A stretch of DNA of 64,000 nt, from the NCBI GenBank assembly GCA_022483015.1, contig JAKVOB010000001.1:1946902-2010901 (forward strand), written 5' to 3'. The position numbers were made by a program, and so were the translations under genes. Below are positions 35,052 to 43,655 of the stretch, piece after piece. Under the pieces are notes generated by a model. The model was not told the DNA's origin. It made no database searches and worked only from the letters and a program-made list of their open reading frames with translations. The stretch comes from Atopobiaceae bacterium (GTDB lineage: Bacteria; Actinomycetota; Coriobacteriia; Coriobacteriales; Atopobiaceae). Positions within the stretch are counted from its first letter, which is position 1; each line of letters begins with the position of its first letter.

Positions 35052-36176
35052 TCAAGGCTCAAGCGGCCCTGGCTCCCCCATGGCGCGGCACGGTCCCGCA
35101 TGGACGGGCCCGCCCGCAGCCCGCGCGGTCCCGGCGCGCTCGGAGAGCGACCTCACATCGGTTGGCACGGCCTGCCTGGCATCCAGGGCGATGGCCCTCG
35201 TGCGCTCCTCGAGCAGACCCTCCCTCCTATCCCCGACGTAGCTCGCGGCCTTGCTCGCGGCCGTCGCCGCCCTCGCGAGCGCCTCTGGGTCGTCCTTTAT
35301 CGCACCGAGCCAGCTCCTGAGGTAGGCGGCATGGTTCTCGAGGAACGTCTGCCCCATGTCGGCGTTGGCGAAGGCCCCCATGTCGAGCCCGGCGTCCGCT
35401 GCGGCGAACACGCTCCCCAGCTCGGCCACGAGCTCCTCGCGCGCATATCCCTCCCGCCCCCGCTCGACCTCACGGTCCACCTCACGTGCCGTCGAGTGGC
35501 ACATCTCGTGGAGCGCCGTCCTCGCGAAGCCGTCCATGGTCGTGAACTGCGCACGCCTCGGCAGGTAGATCCTGTCCTCGGAGGGGCGGTAGAAGGCCCT
35601 GTCCCCCGCGACCTCTGCCACGGGACACCGTGATGACGCTATGAACTCGTCGGCTATACGCTCGACCTCGGAAGACGCAGATGCATGGGCGCTCACGTCG
35701 AAGGGCCCTATCCCCACGATCTGCGATCCGTTGAACACGTGGTGTAGCCTGCCACTCAGGAACGCGCCGCCGAGGGCCTCCTCTGGGAGCCTGCCGTCCC
35801 GCACGAGCTGCTCGGCCCTCTGGAGCGTCACGACACGCGTCCCGCCGAAGCGCTTGGTCGGCACGTACCAGCTCCAGAACTCCACTGAGCCCGTGGCCTT
35901 GGCGCCACGCTCCACGTGCCACCTGGCGCCCCGTATCTGGTTGAACGTGCACCAGCGCGGATCCTCGAAGCCTCCGTGGTGCATCGCCGCAGCGAGGGAG
36001 ACCCTGTTGAGGCCGCGATAGGCCCTCCCGGTCGTGGGGTTCGTCGGCGACCAGCATCCCTTCCACTCGGCCGCCCACGCGAGCCCGTCCCTCTCCATGG
36101 CCTCCGCTATCTGCGAGACGACCTCCGCGCGGCCCCCCGCGATCGCGTCGTCCGCCCCTCCCCTGCCCTTCGCCAT
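35052..36176 (-). CDS. ArdC-like antirestriction protein with zincin metallopeptidase domain
   Basis: 374 residues. The N-terminal ArdC domain (single-stranded-DNA-binding; GLAWAAEWKGCWSPTNPTTGRAYRGLNRVSL and DPRWCTFNQIRGARWHVERGAKATG) occupies about residues 15-130. A zincin domain follows with the HExxH-type motif LHEMCHS near residue 238 and the distant Glu of EELVAELGSVF. In conjugative plasmids ArdC coats incoming DNA and blocks host restriction. It reads leftward, out of step with the mob genes. Its start is near GGAGGATGG. Its C-terminal 50 residues are Ala/Pro-rich and not conserved. Confidence 0.85.
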   Translation of the reverse strand: MAKGRGGADDAIAGGRAEVVSQIAEAMERDGLAWAAEWKGCWSPTNPTTGRAYRGLNRVSLAAAMHHGGFEDPRWCTFNQIRGARWHVERGAKATGSVEFWSWYVPTKRFGGTRVVTLQRAEQLVRDGRLPEEALGGAFLSGRLHHVFNGSQIVGIGPFDVSAHASASSEVERIADEFIASSRCPVAEVAGDRAFYRPSEDRIYLPRRAQFTTMDGFARTALHEMCHSTAREVDREVERGREGYAREELVAELGSVFAAADAGLDMGAFANADMGQTFLENHAAYLRSWLGAIKDDPEALARAATAASKAASYVGDRREGLLEERTRAIALDARQAVPTDVRSLSERAGTARAAGGPVHAGPCRAMGEPGPLEP

Positions 36177-36208
36177 GCCATCCTCCCTCGGTCGACCGCC
36201 CGATGAGC

Positions 36209-36240
36209 GGAGGGGGCGGGCGATTGTGCCCGCCCCCTCC
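36209..36240 (-). terminator. 13-bp perfect GC hairpin at the end of the transfer operon
   Basis: GGAGGGGGCGGGC (36209-36221) and GCCCGCCCCCTCC (36228-36240) with a six-base loop, five bases beyond the stop of the 40-residue membrane protein. No T run follows on either strand. Confidence 0.6.
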
Positions 36241-36245
36241 TGTCG

Positions 36246-36368
36246 TCACTCCCTGCCAGGGCCGTCCGCGATCGCGGCCGCCCTGCAGCATGCGTACGTG
36301 AAGAGCCATACGCAGGCCACGAACTGCCCGCCGAAGAACCAGGCGAGCGTGGCGTAGGGGTTACTCAT
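36246..36368 (-). CDS. 40-residue membrane protein at the end of the transfer operon
   Basis: ATG at 36368 overlaps the TAA of the VaFE surface protein (GATGAGTAA), so it is probably translated by re-initiation; GGAGGTGAGGGG lies just before. The product MSNPYATLAWFFGGQFVACV then WLFTYACCRAAAIADG has one hydrophobic span of about 20 residues. A strong hairpin follows at once. Unknown function. Confidence 0.5.
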   Translation of the reverse strand: MSNPYATLAWFFGGQFVACVWLFTYACCRAAAIADGPGRE

Positions 36369-39300
36369 CCCCCTCACCTCCCCTGTCGCGGGCCACGTGG
36401 CGTCGGAGGGCCCACGAGCCCGCGACGGCACCGGCCGCGCAGAGCGCCAGCACGGCGATCGGGACGAGTGGGAGCCCCTCGTCGCCGGTCTTGGGGAGGC
36501 CCTCCGTGGGTACGGCCGGCACGTCGACGATGCTCACGGTCTGTCCCTCGTCGGACAGGTCCGCATGCGTGGCCACCACGCGGCCCTCGTGCGTGACGGT
36601 CTCGAAGGCGACCACGTCGTGGCCGGCCAGGGACGTGCCGTCGAAGGTGAAGGTGACGTCCACGGTGCCCTCGGTGGCCTCCGGCGTGAACGTCGCCGAT
36701 GAGGTGACCTTCCCGCCGTCGGCGCCCGTCACGGCATCGCCCGTCCCCTTGTCCACGAGCGTCCCCGTGACCTCGTACTCGCGCCCGGGGACGAGCCCCG
36801 AGTACTCGACCGTGTCGACGATGGTGACCTCGGCGGAGGCCTCGGCCTCGTGGTCGCCGTCGGCCGCGTCGGTGGCCGTCGTGCCGATGGCTGGCACGCC
36901 CACGGTCTGCCCCTCGTCAGAGAGGTCCGCGTGCGTGGCCACGACCTTGCCGCCGCGGCTCAGCTCCTCGGTGCAGACGAGGGAGCGACCCTCCATGCCG
37001 GTCGCGTCCACCTCGAACCTGACCTCGCAGGTGCCCGACTCCCCGTCGGGAACGAGCTCCGTGATGCCGGTGGAGAGGACGTCGCCTGTCTCGGAGTCGA
37101 CCAGGGTGCCGGACACGACGTAGGCCTCGCCGGGCGTGACGCCCTCGTAGGAGACCACGTCGACGACCTCGCCACCCTCGGTGGCGTCGACGAGCTTGTC
37201 GCCGTCGGAGGCGTCTGTCGCGGTGGTCGACACCTTGGGGAACGTCACGCTCTGCCCCTCGTCTTCGATGTCGGCGTGGACCGCGTACGTGCGGCCCTCG
37301 TGCGTGAGCTCCTCGAAGGCGACCACCGTTCGGCCGGCCATGAGGCTCGGGTCGAACCTGAAGGTCACGGTCTCGCTGCCGGACGACGCCTCAGGCGTGA
37401 ACGTGGTGGTCGAGGTGACGGGCTCGCCGTCGGGACCCGTGACCTCCTCGCCGGTCCCCTTGTCCATGAGGGTGCCGGTGATCTGGTACTCCTTGCCTGG
37501 GACGAGGTTCTCGTAGGCCACGACGTCCTCGAGGGTGACGTCCCCGTCGGCGCAGGCGTCGTGGGCGCCGTCCTCGGCGTCCGTGGCCGTGGTTCCGACC
37601 TTCGGGATGTCCACGGTCTGCCAGTCGTCGTCGATGTCGGCGTGGGTGGCCACGACCTTCTCGTCGAGGGTCAGGCTCTCGAACGCGACGACCGAGCGGC
37701 CGGCGAGTGCCGACGTGTCGAGCTCGAAGGTGACGGTCGTCGTGCCCGTGGAGAGCCGCGGGGTGAACGTGGTGGTCGCCGTGACGGCGTCGCCGTCCGC
37801 GTCGGTCACGGCCTTGCCCGTGGAGCGGTCCATGAGGGTTCCCATGAGCTCGTACTCCCTGCCGGCCGTGAGGTTCTCGTACTCGACCGTGTCGGTGAGC
37901 GTGGCCGTGGCGTCGGCCTGGGCCATGTGCTCGCCGCCCTCCCCCGTGAGGGTGGTGGCGATGGCCGGGCCCTCCTGGTCGTCGACGGTGCCGCCGTTGA
38001 CGCACGTGGCGTCGCGGGTGACCGTGACGTCGAAGCTCACGAGGTCGAGCCCCTCGTTCGCCTCGCAGCGGAGCTCGGTCACGGAGTAGGTGTCGTAGGG
38101 CAGCGCCCCCTTGGAGTCGTCCGCCGCGGTGGCCTGCGAGGTGCTCCCCGAGAACCACACCCCCGCCGTGGCGGAGGTGGCGGCACCTGTGGTCGCGTCG
38201 TCGTTCGAGTTGGTGCCCGAGGTGTGGGCGTTCCAGGACGACGAGGTGTTGGCCTCGCCGTTGGCGTCGGTCACGACCACGTGGGCCTCGCCGGTGCTCT
38301 TGGACGTGATGAGGAACGGCACGCCGGCAAGGCGGGCCATGCTGCCCTCGCGGACCTTGACGAGCGACAGGTCGCCGCGCCTGACCTGCTCCGGGACCTT
38401 CGGCGCGACGTAGGCCGAGACGAGCTCGGCGGTGCCGGACGAGGTCACGTGCGCGACTTGCGTCCCGCCGGCGGCGAGGTAGCCCTCGGGTGCCGCCGTC
38501 TCGCGGACGGTGACGGTGCCCACGGGGACGCAGGCCCTGCCGGCCGTGTCGTGGTAGAGCGCGTCGCCCTTGGCGGACGAGAGGTCGGCCGTGCCGTCCG
38601 CCTCGGTGGTCACGGTCCAGGTGCGCGTCGCCTTGGCCGGGAGGCTCTCTGCGTCGTACTGGCCGTCGTAGTAGCTGACCTCGAAGGTGGCGCCGCCCAG
38701 CGTGCCGGCACCGAGCGCGGAGGCCTTGCCGGTCTCGGCGTCGAGCTTGGCGAGGACGGTCCCGAGGTCGTTCACCTGGGGCGCGTCCTCGGCGGCGACC
38801 TGGGTGACCTGGCCGCCGCTCACCTGGAACGATATGACGTCGCCCGAGAGCGCGTAGTTGCTCGCTGGCGTGGTCTCCTTCGCCCAGTAGCTCCCCTGGA
38901 CGAGCCCGGAGGCCGATCCCCTCCCGGCCGCGTCGGTCGTGATGGTCGCGACCGCCTTGGTGCATGCCGCGTCCGAGTAGACGGTGTAGACCGCACCAGC
39001 CAGCGAGTAGCTCCCGTTGGCGTCCGTCACCTCGTGGTTGGCCGAGGACTTGGTGAGCTCCACGCCGCCCTTGGCCTCGGAGGTGAGGAGCATGCGCTGG
39101 CTCGAGTCGTTGGCGTACCAGACCGTGCCGCACCCGAGGTTGGCCCCGCCGGAGGCCTCGTAGGCCTCGGCCTCCTGGCAGAACCGTATCCCCAGCTGCG
39201 CGAGGTCGAGCCTCTCCCCGGAGAGCCCCTGGGCCGTGAGGTCGTAGCCGCGGTGGTACCAGATCGCGATCTGCGTCACGGACCTCGCCTCGCCGGCGCT

Positions 39301-39708
39301 GAGCGTGCGGCCGCAGATCGTCGTCCCGTTGGGGTAGCCGTAGGCGACGAGGTAGCTGAGCACGGTGTCCGAGCCGCCCTCGCTCGTGTATGTGACCTCG
39401 GCGTTTGGCCCGTGCTTCTCGCCGTCCATGCAGTAGGCCACCCCGGAGTCGGACCCGTCGTCCGTCCTCTGGTAGCAGCCGAAGCTCGATGCCTCGTACG
39501 GCCCCACGTCTCCCCCGTGGTCGTTGTAGTAGGACGCCTGCTCCCCCTGCGCGAGCGCGGGCGTGGCCCCCGAGACGCCCAGGGTCTGCCCCACCAGGCA
39601 TGCGACGGCCGCCATGACGACGGCCACCCGTGCCGCGGTGCCGCCGCGCAACGCCCCTCTCACGTGCCTGCGGACGGCCTCGGCCGCCCCTCTTCCCTTT
39701 GATGACAT
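36361..39708 (-). CDS. VaFE-repeat LPKTG surface protein of the conjugative element
   Basis: 1115 residues from ATG 39708, with GGGAG three bases upstream; longer frames upstream lie in another gene. A signal peptide ends near ALAQG. A Cys-rich thioester-domain-like region follows (SYYNDHGGDVG, CYQRTD, CMDGEKHGPNAEVTYT), then Cna-B/SpaA-like domains (AVYTVYSDAACTK, YWAKETTPASNY, GGATFEVSYYDG) and four VaFE repeats ending HADxxDxxQTV with GTTATDAxDGxH. LPKTGDEGLPLVP, a hydrophobic span and RRHVARDRG close it. It is wall-anchored and probably helps donor-recipient contact. Thioester and isopeptide crosslinks are typical of the family but not proven here. Confidence 0.87.
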   Translation of the reverse strand: MSSKGRGAAEAVRRHVRGALRGGTAARVAVVMAAVACLVGQTLGVSGATPALAQGEQASYYNDHGGDVGPYEASSFGCYQRTDDGSDSGVAYCMDGEKHGPNAEVTYTSEGGSDTVLSYLVAYGYPNGTTICGRTLSAGEARSVTQIAIWYHRGYDLTAQGLSGERLDLAQLGIRFCQEAEAYEASGGANLGCGTVWYANDSSQRMLLTSEAKGGVELTKSSANHEVTDANGSYSLAGAVYTVYSDAACTKAVATITTDAAGRGSASGLVQGSYWAKETTPASNYALSGDVISFQVSGGQVTQVAAEDAPQVNDLGTVLAKLDAETGKASALGAGTLGGATFEVSYYDGQYDAESLPAKATRTWTVTTEADGTADLSSAKGDALYHDTAGRACVPVGTVTVRETAAPEGYLAAGGTQVAHVTSSGTAELVSAYVAPKVPEQVRRGDLSLVKVREGSMARLAGVPFLITSKSTGEAHVVVTDANGEANTSSSWNAHTSGTNSNDDATTGAATSATAGVWFSGSTSQATAADDSKGALPYDTYSVTELRCEANEGLDLVSFDVTVTRDATCVNGGTVDDQEGPAIATTLTGEGGEHMAQADATATLTDTVEYENLTAGREYELMGTLMDRSTGKAVTDADGDAVTATTTFTPRLSTGTTTVTFELDTSALAGRSVVAFESLTLDEKVVATHADIDDDWQTVDIPKVGTTATDAEDGAHDACADGDVTLEDVVAYENLVPGKEYQITGTLMDKGTGEEVTGPDGEPVTSTTTFTPEASSGSETVTFRFDPSLMAGRTVVAFEELTHEGRTYAVHADIEDEGQSVTFPKVSTTATDASDGDKLVDATEGGEVVDVVSYEGVTPGEAYVVSGTLVDSETGDVLSTGITELVPDGESGTCEVRFEVDATGMEGRSLVCTEELSRGGKVVATHADLSDEGQTVGVPAIGTTATDAADGDHEAEASAEVTIVDTVEYSGLVPGREYEVTGTLVDKGTGDAVTGADGGKVTSSATFTPEATEGTVDVTFTFDGTSLAGHDVVAFETVTHEGRVVATHADLSDEGQTVSIVDVPAVPTEGLPKTGDEGLPLVPIAVLALCAAGAVAGSWALRRHVARDRGGEGDE

Positions 39709-39713
39709 GCTCC

Positions 39714-40202
39714 CTACCTCTCCTGTGTCCCGGCGGGCACCTGCGTGCCCGCCATCACGTCGGATGCCGACCGTGCCTCCTGGGCCCTCTCGCCCAGCGT
39801 CCTGTCCGTCGCGTGCTCCCTGGCCCATGCGGCCCGCTCCTCCGCCATCGCCTGCCTGATGGCGGACGGCATGACCTTGACGGTCTCCCGCTCGTTCCTG
39901 CCGTTGCCGTCGGGCATGGGGTTGCCGTCTGCGTCGAGGACGTCGCGGCGGAGCCACACCTCCCGGTCAGCGAGCAGGGGCACGTCCCGGAAGTCCTCGC
40001 CCTTGTAGCGCGAGGGGTTCACGAACAGGGGGCTGAACTCCCAGCCGCCCATGTCCCTCCCGTCGATGACGGTGCCCGGTGGGACCGTCACCACGTTGAA
40101 CGTGCGCTCCTCGCCCGTGAGGGCGTCCGTGTAGCCGATGTGCTCCCTCACGAAGCTCCTGTGGAAGGTCAGGTAGACCTTCTCCCTCTCCCCTTCTGCC
40201 AC
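39714..40202 (-). CDS. Hypothetical transfer-operon protein
   Basis: 162 residues from GTG 40202, with GGGAG eight bases upstream. KVYLTFHRSFVREH opens it, then FNVVTVPPGTVIDGRDMGGW and FVNPSRYKGEDFRDVPLLADREVWL. It is soluble and charged. I know similar proteins only as unassigned genes of conjugative elements in Gram-positive gut bacteria. It lies between VirB6 and the adhesin, with five bases to the latter. The tail (ERAAWAREHATDRTLGERAQEA) is helical. Confidence 0.6.
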   Translation of the reverse strand: MAEGEREKVYLTFHRSFVREHIGYTDALTGEERTFNVVTVPPGTVIDGRDMGGWEFSPLFVNPSRYKGEDFRDVPLLADREVWLRRDVLDADGNPMPDGNGRNERETVKVMPSAIRQAMAEERAAWAREHATDRTLGERAQEARSASDVMAGTQVPAGTQER

Positions 40203-40258
40203 CTGTCTTGCTCCCTTCTTCTCCGGGGCCCCGGCGGGGCCCTTGTCGGCAGGTATGT

Positions 40259-41257
40259 CTAGCCGCCGAGCACGTCCCTGGCCCATGCCCCGCTCTTGAC
40301 GAGCGAGAGGATGAGCAGGATGCACATGGCGAGGTACTGCAGCGCGTAGCTGAGGCCGCCCACGACCGAGTCCACGGCCGTCCCGGTGCCGGCGCTCGCG
40401 GCGTTGAGGCCGCCGAGCACCACGGGGAACGAGATGAGCAGGACGACCACGATCAGGCCCGCGAGGCACACGGCGGCGAAGTGCTTGAGGTAGCCCACGC
40501 CCATCTGCCGGGTCTCCTCGAGCGAGATGAGCGAGAGCGGGATCGGGCTCAGGGCCGCCATGAGGTAGAGCTGGATCGCCCGCGCCCACGTGACCACGAG
40601 CGCGACCACGTAGGCGACGAGCACCACGAGCCAGCTCACCAGCGCGACCACGATCATCGCGAGGAGGGCCGCGACGTCGTCCTCGGTGGTGACGATGCTC
40701 ACCGCGTCGAGGTCCATGGCGCCACCCGCCCCGAACAGCGACGTCGTCCTGGTGATCGCGAGCCGCACGACCTCGTAGAGCGCGCCCATGAGGTCGAAGG
40801 AGTGCTGCACCAGGAAGAGGAACACTGCGAAGAACACGAGCAGGAACACGACCTCGCGCACCCCCGGCATGCTCGCGTTGCCGTCCATGCGCTGGGACAC
40901 GTGGATGAGCTGTATGGTGAAGACCAGTGACAGGACACCGCAGCCGATCGGCAGGACCGCCGTCTCCCACACGCCGCGGGCCATGTCGTAGAGCGTGGTG
41001 CCGCCGGCCGTGCCGAGCATCTGGTCGAAGGGCTTCGAGAGCACCCCGTCCACCCCGATCGACCCCAGCACGTCGGCCTGGGCCCCGAATATCCAGTTGC
41101 AGGTGTCGCGCAGGACCCCGCACATCCACGAGTTGATGTCGTCCGCGATCGACGCCCAGGCGGGGGTCGGCGCGAGGAGGCACACGAGGACGGCGAACGT
41201 GAGCGTCGCGGTGAGCGCGACCCTCAGGCGGGCCGCACGTGCGGTCATGGCCCCCAT
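40259..41257 (-). CDS. VirB6/TrbL-like polytopic conjugation protein
   Basis: 332 residues, starting three bases past the upstream stop. A signal-like first helix (VALTATLTFAVLVCLLA) precedes a periplasm-facing segment with CGVLRDTCNWIFG. Five or six further spans follow (TAVLPIGCGVLSLVFTIQL, EVVFLLVFFAVFLFLV, LAMIVVALVSWLVVLVAYVVAL, YLMAALSPIPLSLIS, LAGLIVVVLLISFPVV). The LSPIPLSLI...MG.GYLK segment is typical of the VirB6-like CD1112-type family in Gram-positive elements. It forms the inner-membrane channel of the type IV system. The G/A-rich end is consistent. Confidence 0.8.
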   Translation of the reverse strand: MGAMTARAARLRVALTATLTFAVLVCLLAPTPAWASIADDINSWMCGVLRDTCNWIFGAQADVLGSIGVDGVLSKPFDQMLGTAGGTTLYDMARGVWETAVLPIGCGVLSLVFTIQLIHVSQRMDGNASMPGVREVVFLLVFFAVFLFLVQHSFDLMGALYEVVRLAITRTTSLFGAGGAMDLDAVSIVTTEDDVAALLAMIVVALVSWLVVLVAYVVALVVTWARAIQLYLMAALSPIPLSLISLEETRQMGVGYLKHFAAVCLAGLIVVVLLISFPVVLGGLNAASAGTGTAVDSVVGGLSYALQYLAMCILLILSLVKSGAWARDVLGG

Positions 41258-41259
41258 GG

Positions 41260-41976
41260 CTAGCCTGCCACCGAGAACGTGCCGTCGGACCAGGTGACCG
41301 ACAGGATGGTCCTGCCCGGGTCGTCGCACGTGAGCGTCGCCGTCACGTCGCCTGCCTTCGTGTCGAGGTAGACCTCCCCGTCGAACGTGGCTTCGGTGGC
41401 CGCTAGCGCGTGGGCCGAGCACCAGGAGGCCACGGCGGCCTCGAGCCCGGGCCCGTCTCCCCCGACCAGGTCGAGGTACGCCTGGTCGACTCCCGTGACC
41501 GTCACCGTGCCGTCCCCCTCGGGGGCGGGGACCCAGGACCGGGACACCTGGAAGGCGTCCGAGAACGCGCGCATGCCGTCGCCCGACCCCGTGACGGTGA
41601 CGTCTGCGGTGACCCTGCTCCCGTCGGCCCTGAGCACGTCGAGCTCGCATCCGCCCGTGCCGTCCGAGACGACCTCGTAGGAGCACGTGTAGGTGTTGGT
41701 CCCGTCCGTCTCCACCAGCCTGCCGTCCGAGAGCGTCATGCGCCTGCCGGTGTCGTCCGGCGACATCCACTCGCGGGACGCCAGCCTCTCGGTCGCCGTG
41801 GGCGTCCCGGCGGTGGTGGCTGCGGCCGTTGTCTGGGCGGCCTCGCCCGTGGCCGCCTCGGTGGATGCCACCGCGTCCGCCCGCCCCGTGGCCGAGCACC
41901 TCGCGACGCTCGCGAGCACGAGGACCGCGACGGCACCTGCCGCCGCGGCGGCCATGACCTTGTTCTTCCGTTCCAT
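41260..41976 (-). CDS. Membrane-anchored extracytoplasmic transfer protein
   Basis: 238 residues; AAGGAGA lies five bases before the ATG. One N-terminal span (VMAAAAAGAVAVLVLASVARC) is followed by a Thr/Ala-rich linker and a folded domain (ERLASREWMSPDDTGRR, YTCSYEVVSDGTGGC, GDVTATLTCDDPGRTILSVTWSD). The Cys after the span lacks a good lipobox (Arg at -1), so it is more likely a single-span protein than a lipoprotein. By position it could stand in for the VirB8/TcpC component; sequence alone does not show that. Confidence 0.6.
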   Translation of the reverse strand: MERKNKVMAAAAAGAVAVLVLASVARCSATGRADAVASTEAATGEAAQTTAAATTAGTPTATERLASREWMSPDDTGRRMTLSDGRLVETDGTNTYTCSYEVVSDGTGGCELDVLRADGSRVTADVTVTGSGDGMRAFSDAFQVSRSWVPAPEGDGTVTVTGVDQAYLDLVGGDGPGLEAAVASWCSAHALAATEATFDGEVYLDTKAGDVTATLTCDDPGRTILSVTWSDGTFSVAG

Positions 41977-41990
41977 GTGGTCTCCTTCGT

Positions 41991-43655
41991 CTAGAACCTG
42001 ACGGCGCAGGTGAAGTAGCTGATCCCCTCGGCCACGCGCACGTGGTCGCCGGGCTTCGGCGCATGTATGTACGAGTTGCCCCCGAGGTAGATGGCGACGT
42101 GGCCGGGCTTCCAGAGGATGTCGCCGGCGCGTGCCTCCGAGAGCGGGACCGACGTCCCCGCGGCATGCTGGTCCTCGCTGTTCCTCGGTATCGAGATGCC
42201 GGCCTGCGCGTAGCACCACTGCGTGAGCCCCGAGCAGTCGAGCCCGACGTAGGGCGTCGTCCCTCCCCAGACGTACGGCGTGCCGAGCTGGGTCATGGCC
42301 GCCGCGACCACCGTGCCCCCGTCCGCGGACGTGGAGGAGGCGAGGTCGGCCACGGCCATCGCGTCGAAGCGCCTGAGCCCATAGGTGTCCATGACCGACT
42401 TGAGCGAGTCGACGTAGGAGGAGGACGTCGCGTAGCCGGCGTCCTTGAGCCCCTCCGCCATGAGGTCGGAGCTGTGCTCGGAGATCGCCTGCCGGATGAG
42501 CGCGTTGTCGGCGTACCGGCTGTTCTGCAGGAGCACCCGCGAGCGGAACCTGATGCAGTCCTCGTACGACGCGAAGCACGTGAAGGCGTCGGTGATGGTC
42601 ACCGACTGCCCGTCGTACTCCTCGCCCGTCTGCCAGGACTCCTTGCCGGTGACCTCCGGGCACGAGGCGAAGCTCGAGGCCCACTTGATGCCGAAGAGGT
42701 TGTTGTCCCGCGTGGCGAGCCCCGAGAGGTGGTCGCCCACCCCGGACTCGAGGATGATCTGGGCGATGGTGCAGCCCGCCGGGTGCCCGTACTCCTCCTG
42801 GCAGCGCAGGGCCTCCTCCACCATCGAGTAGGTGATGTAGGGAGGCAGTCCCGCGACCGACCGCTTGGACTCCTCGTTCTCCCAGAACCCGAAGACCGAT
42901 CCCAGGAGCTGGGAGACGACCACCGAGGCGAGCACGAACGCGAGGATGCCGGCGAGCACGCCGGCGACCGGGACGGCCGCTGCCGGTGCCGCCGCTGCGA
43001 CCGCGGTGCCGCCCGCCTTGGCCGCCGCGCCGGTGGCCGCTGCCTGCGCCTGTGAGGCGGCCGCGGCGCTCGCCGCCCTCCGCGACGCGATGGCGCGCGA
43101 CGCCCCCCGCGCGGTCGCCCCGTGCCTGCCGTGCCGCGCGCGGGTCGCGCGCAGGACGGAGGTGCGCGACCTCCCTCCCGCTCCCCTGGCGGCGCCGGCC
43201 CGCGTCTCGCCGGCGCGCGCCGCGGTGTCCCCGGTCCTGGGGACGTCGGCGCCCCCGGGACCGCCGGCACCCGTCCCCGCCTGCCCCTCGGCGCCCTTGC
43301 CGGCCGTGGCCTGCTCCCGCCCGTCCCTCCTCAGGGATGCGTCATGCCGGGCCCGCGCGGCCCTCGACGCCGTCCGCCCCGTCCCCTCGATGGCGTCCTC
43401 GGAGGCCTCGCGGCCGTCGTCGGAGTCGGGGTCGACGGCGGTCGCCCCGCCTGCGAGGTCGCGTGCGGTGCCGAGCGCCCTGGCGCCCCTGGCCGCAGCG
43501 GCGCCACGCCCGCCATGGGCATGTCGGGACATGGCGCCCGCGCGCTCGTCGGCGTCGCGGACGATGCCGGACGTGACCGCGTTTGTGCTCCCCTCGAACG
43601 CGACCTCCGATGACTTGGGCCGCGTGCGCGGTCCGTCCTCTGCCGCCCCGCTCAC
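41991..43655 (-). CDS. VirB1-like cell-wall hydrolase (glucosaminidase plus NlpC/P60)
   Basis: 554 residues, GTG start overlapping the VirB4 stop. A basic, Ala/Arg-rich leader of about 220 residues is followed by one membrane span (VAGVLAGILAFVLASVVVSQLL). Next comes a LYZ2/glucosaminidase-type domain (TIAQIILESGVGDHLSG, NNLFGIKW, RFRSRVLLQNSRYADNALI), then an NlpC/P60 peptidase with Cys in GLDCSGLTQWCY, His in GHVAIYLGG and a third polar residue near YIHAP. It opens the peptidoglycan for the conjugation channel. The two-enzyme layout is normal in Gram-positive type IV systems. The very long basic leader is unusual and may bind DNA or other subunits. Confidence 0.88.
   Translation of the reverse strand: MSGAAEDGPRTRPKSSEVAFEGSTNAVTSGIVRDADERAGAMSRHAHGGRGAAAARGARALGTARDLAGGATAVDPDSDDGREASEDAIEGTGRTASRAARARHDASLRRDGREQATAGKGAEGQAGTGAGGPGGADVPRTGDTAARAGETRAGAARGAGGRSRTSVLRATRARHGRHGATARGASRAIASRRAASAAAASQAQAAATGAAAKAGGTAVAAAAPAAAVPVAGVLAGILAFVLASVVVSQLLGSVFGFWENEESKRSVAGLPPYITYSMVEEALRCQEEYGHPAGCTIAQIILESGVGDHLSGLATRDNNLFGIKWASSFASCPEVTGKESWQTGEEYDGQSVTITDAFTCFASYEDCIRFRSRVLLQNSRYADNALIRQAISEHSSDLMAEGLKDAGYATSSSYVDSLKSVMDTYGLRRFDAMAVADLASSTSADGGTVVAAAMTQLGTPYVWGGTTPYVGLDCSGLTQWCYAQAGISIPRNSEDQHAAGTSVPLSEARAGDILWKPGHVAIYLGGNSYIHAPKPGDHVRVAEGISYFTCAVRF

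Noticed and set aside
36850-39702. Very long plus-strand open frame (950 codons) opposite the VaFE gene
   Set aside because: It is a GC-skewed shadow: His/Arg/Gly/Val-rich, no domain or ribosome site, and the opposite strand codes for a clear LPKTG protein with repeats.
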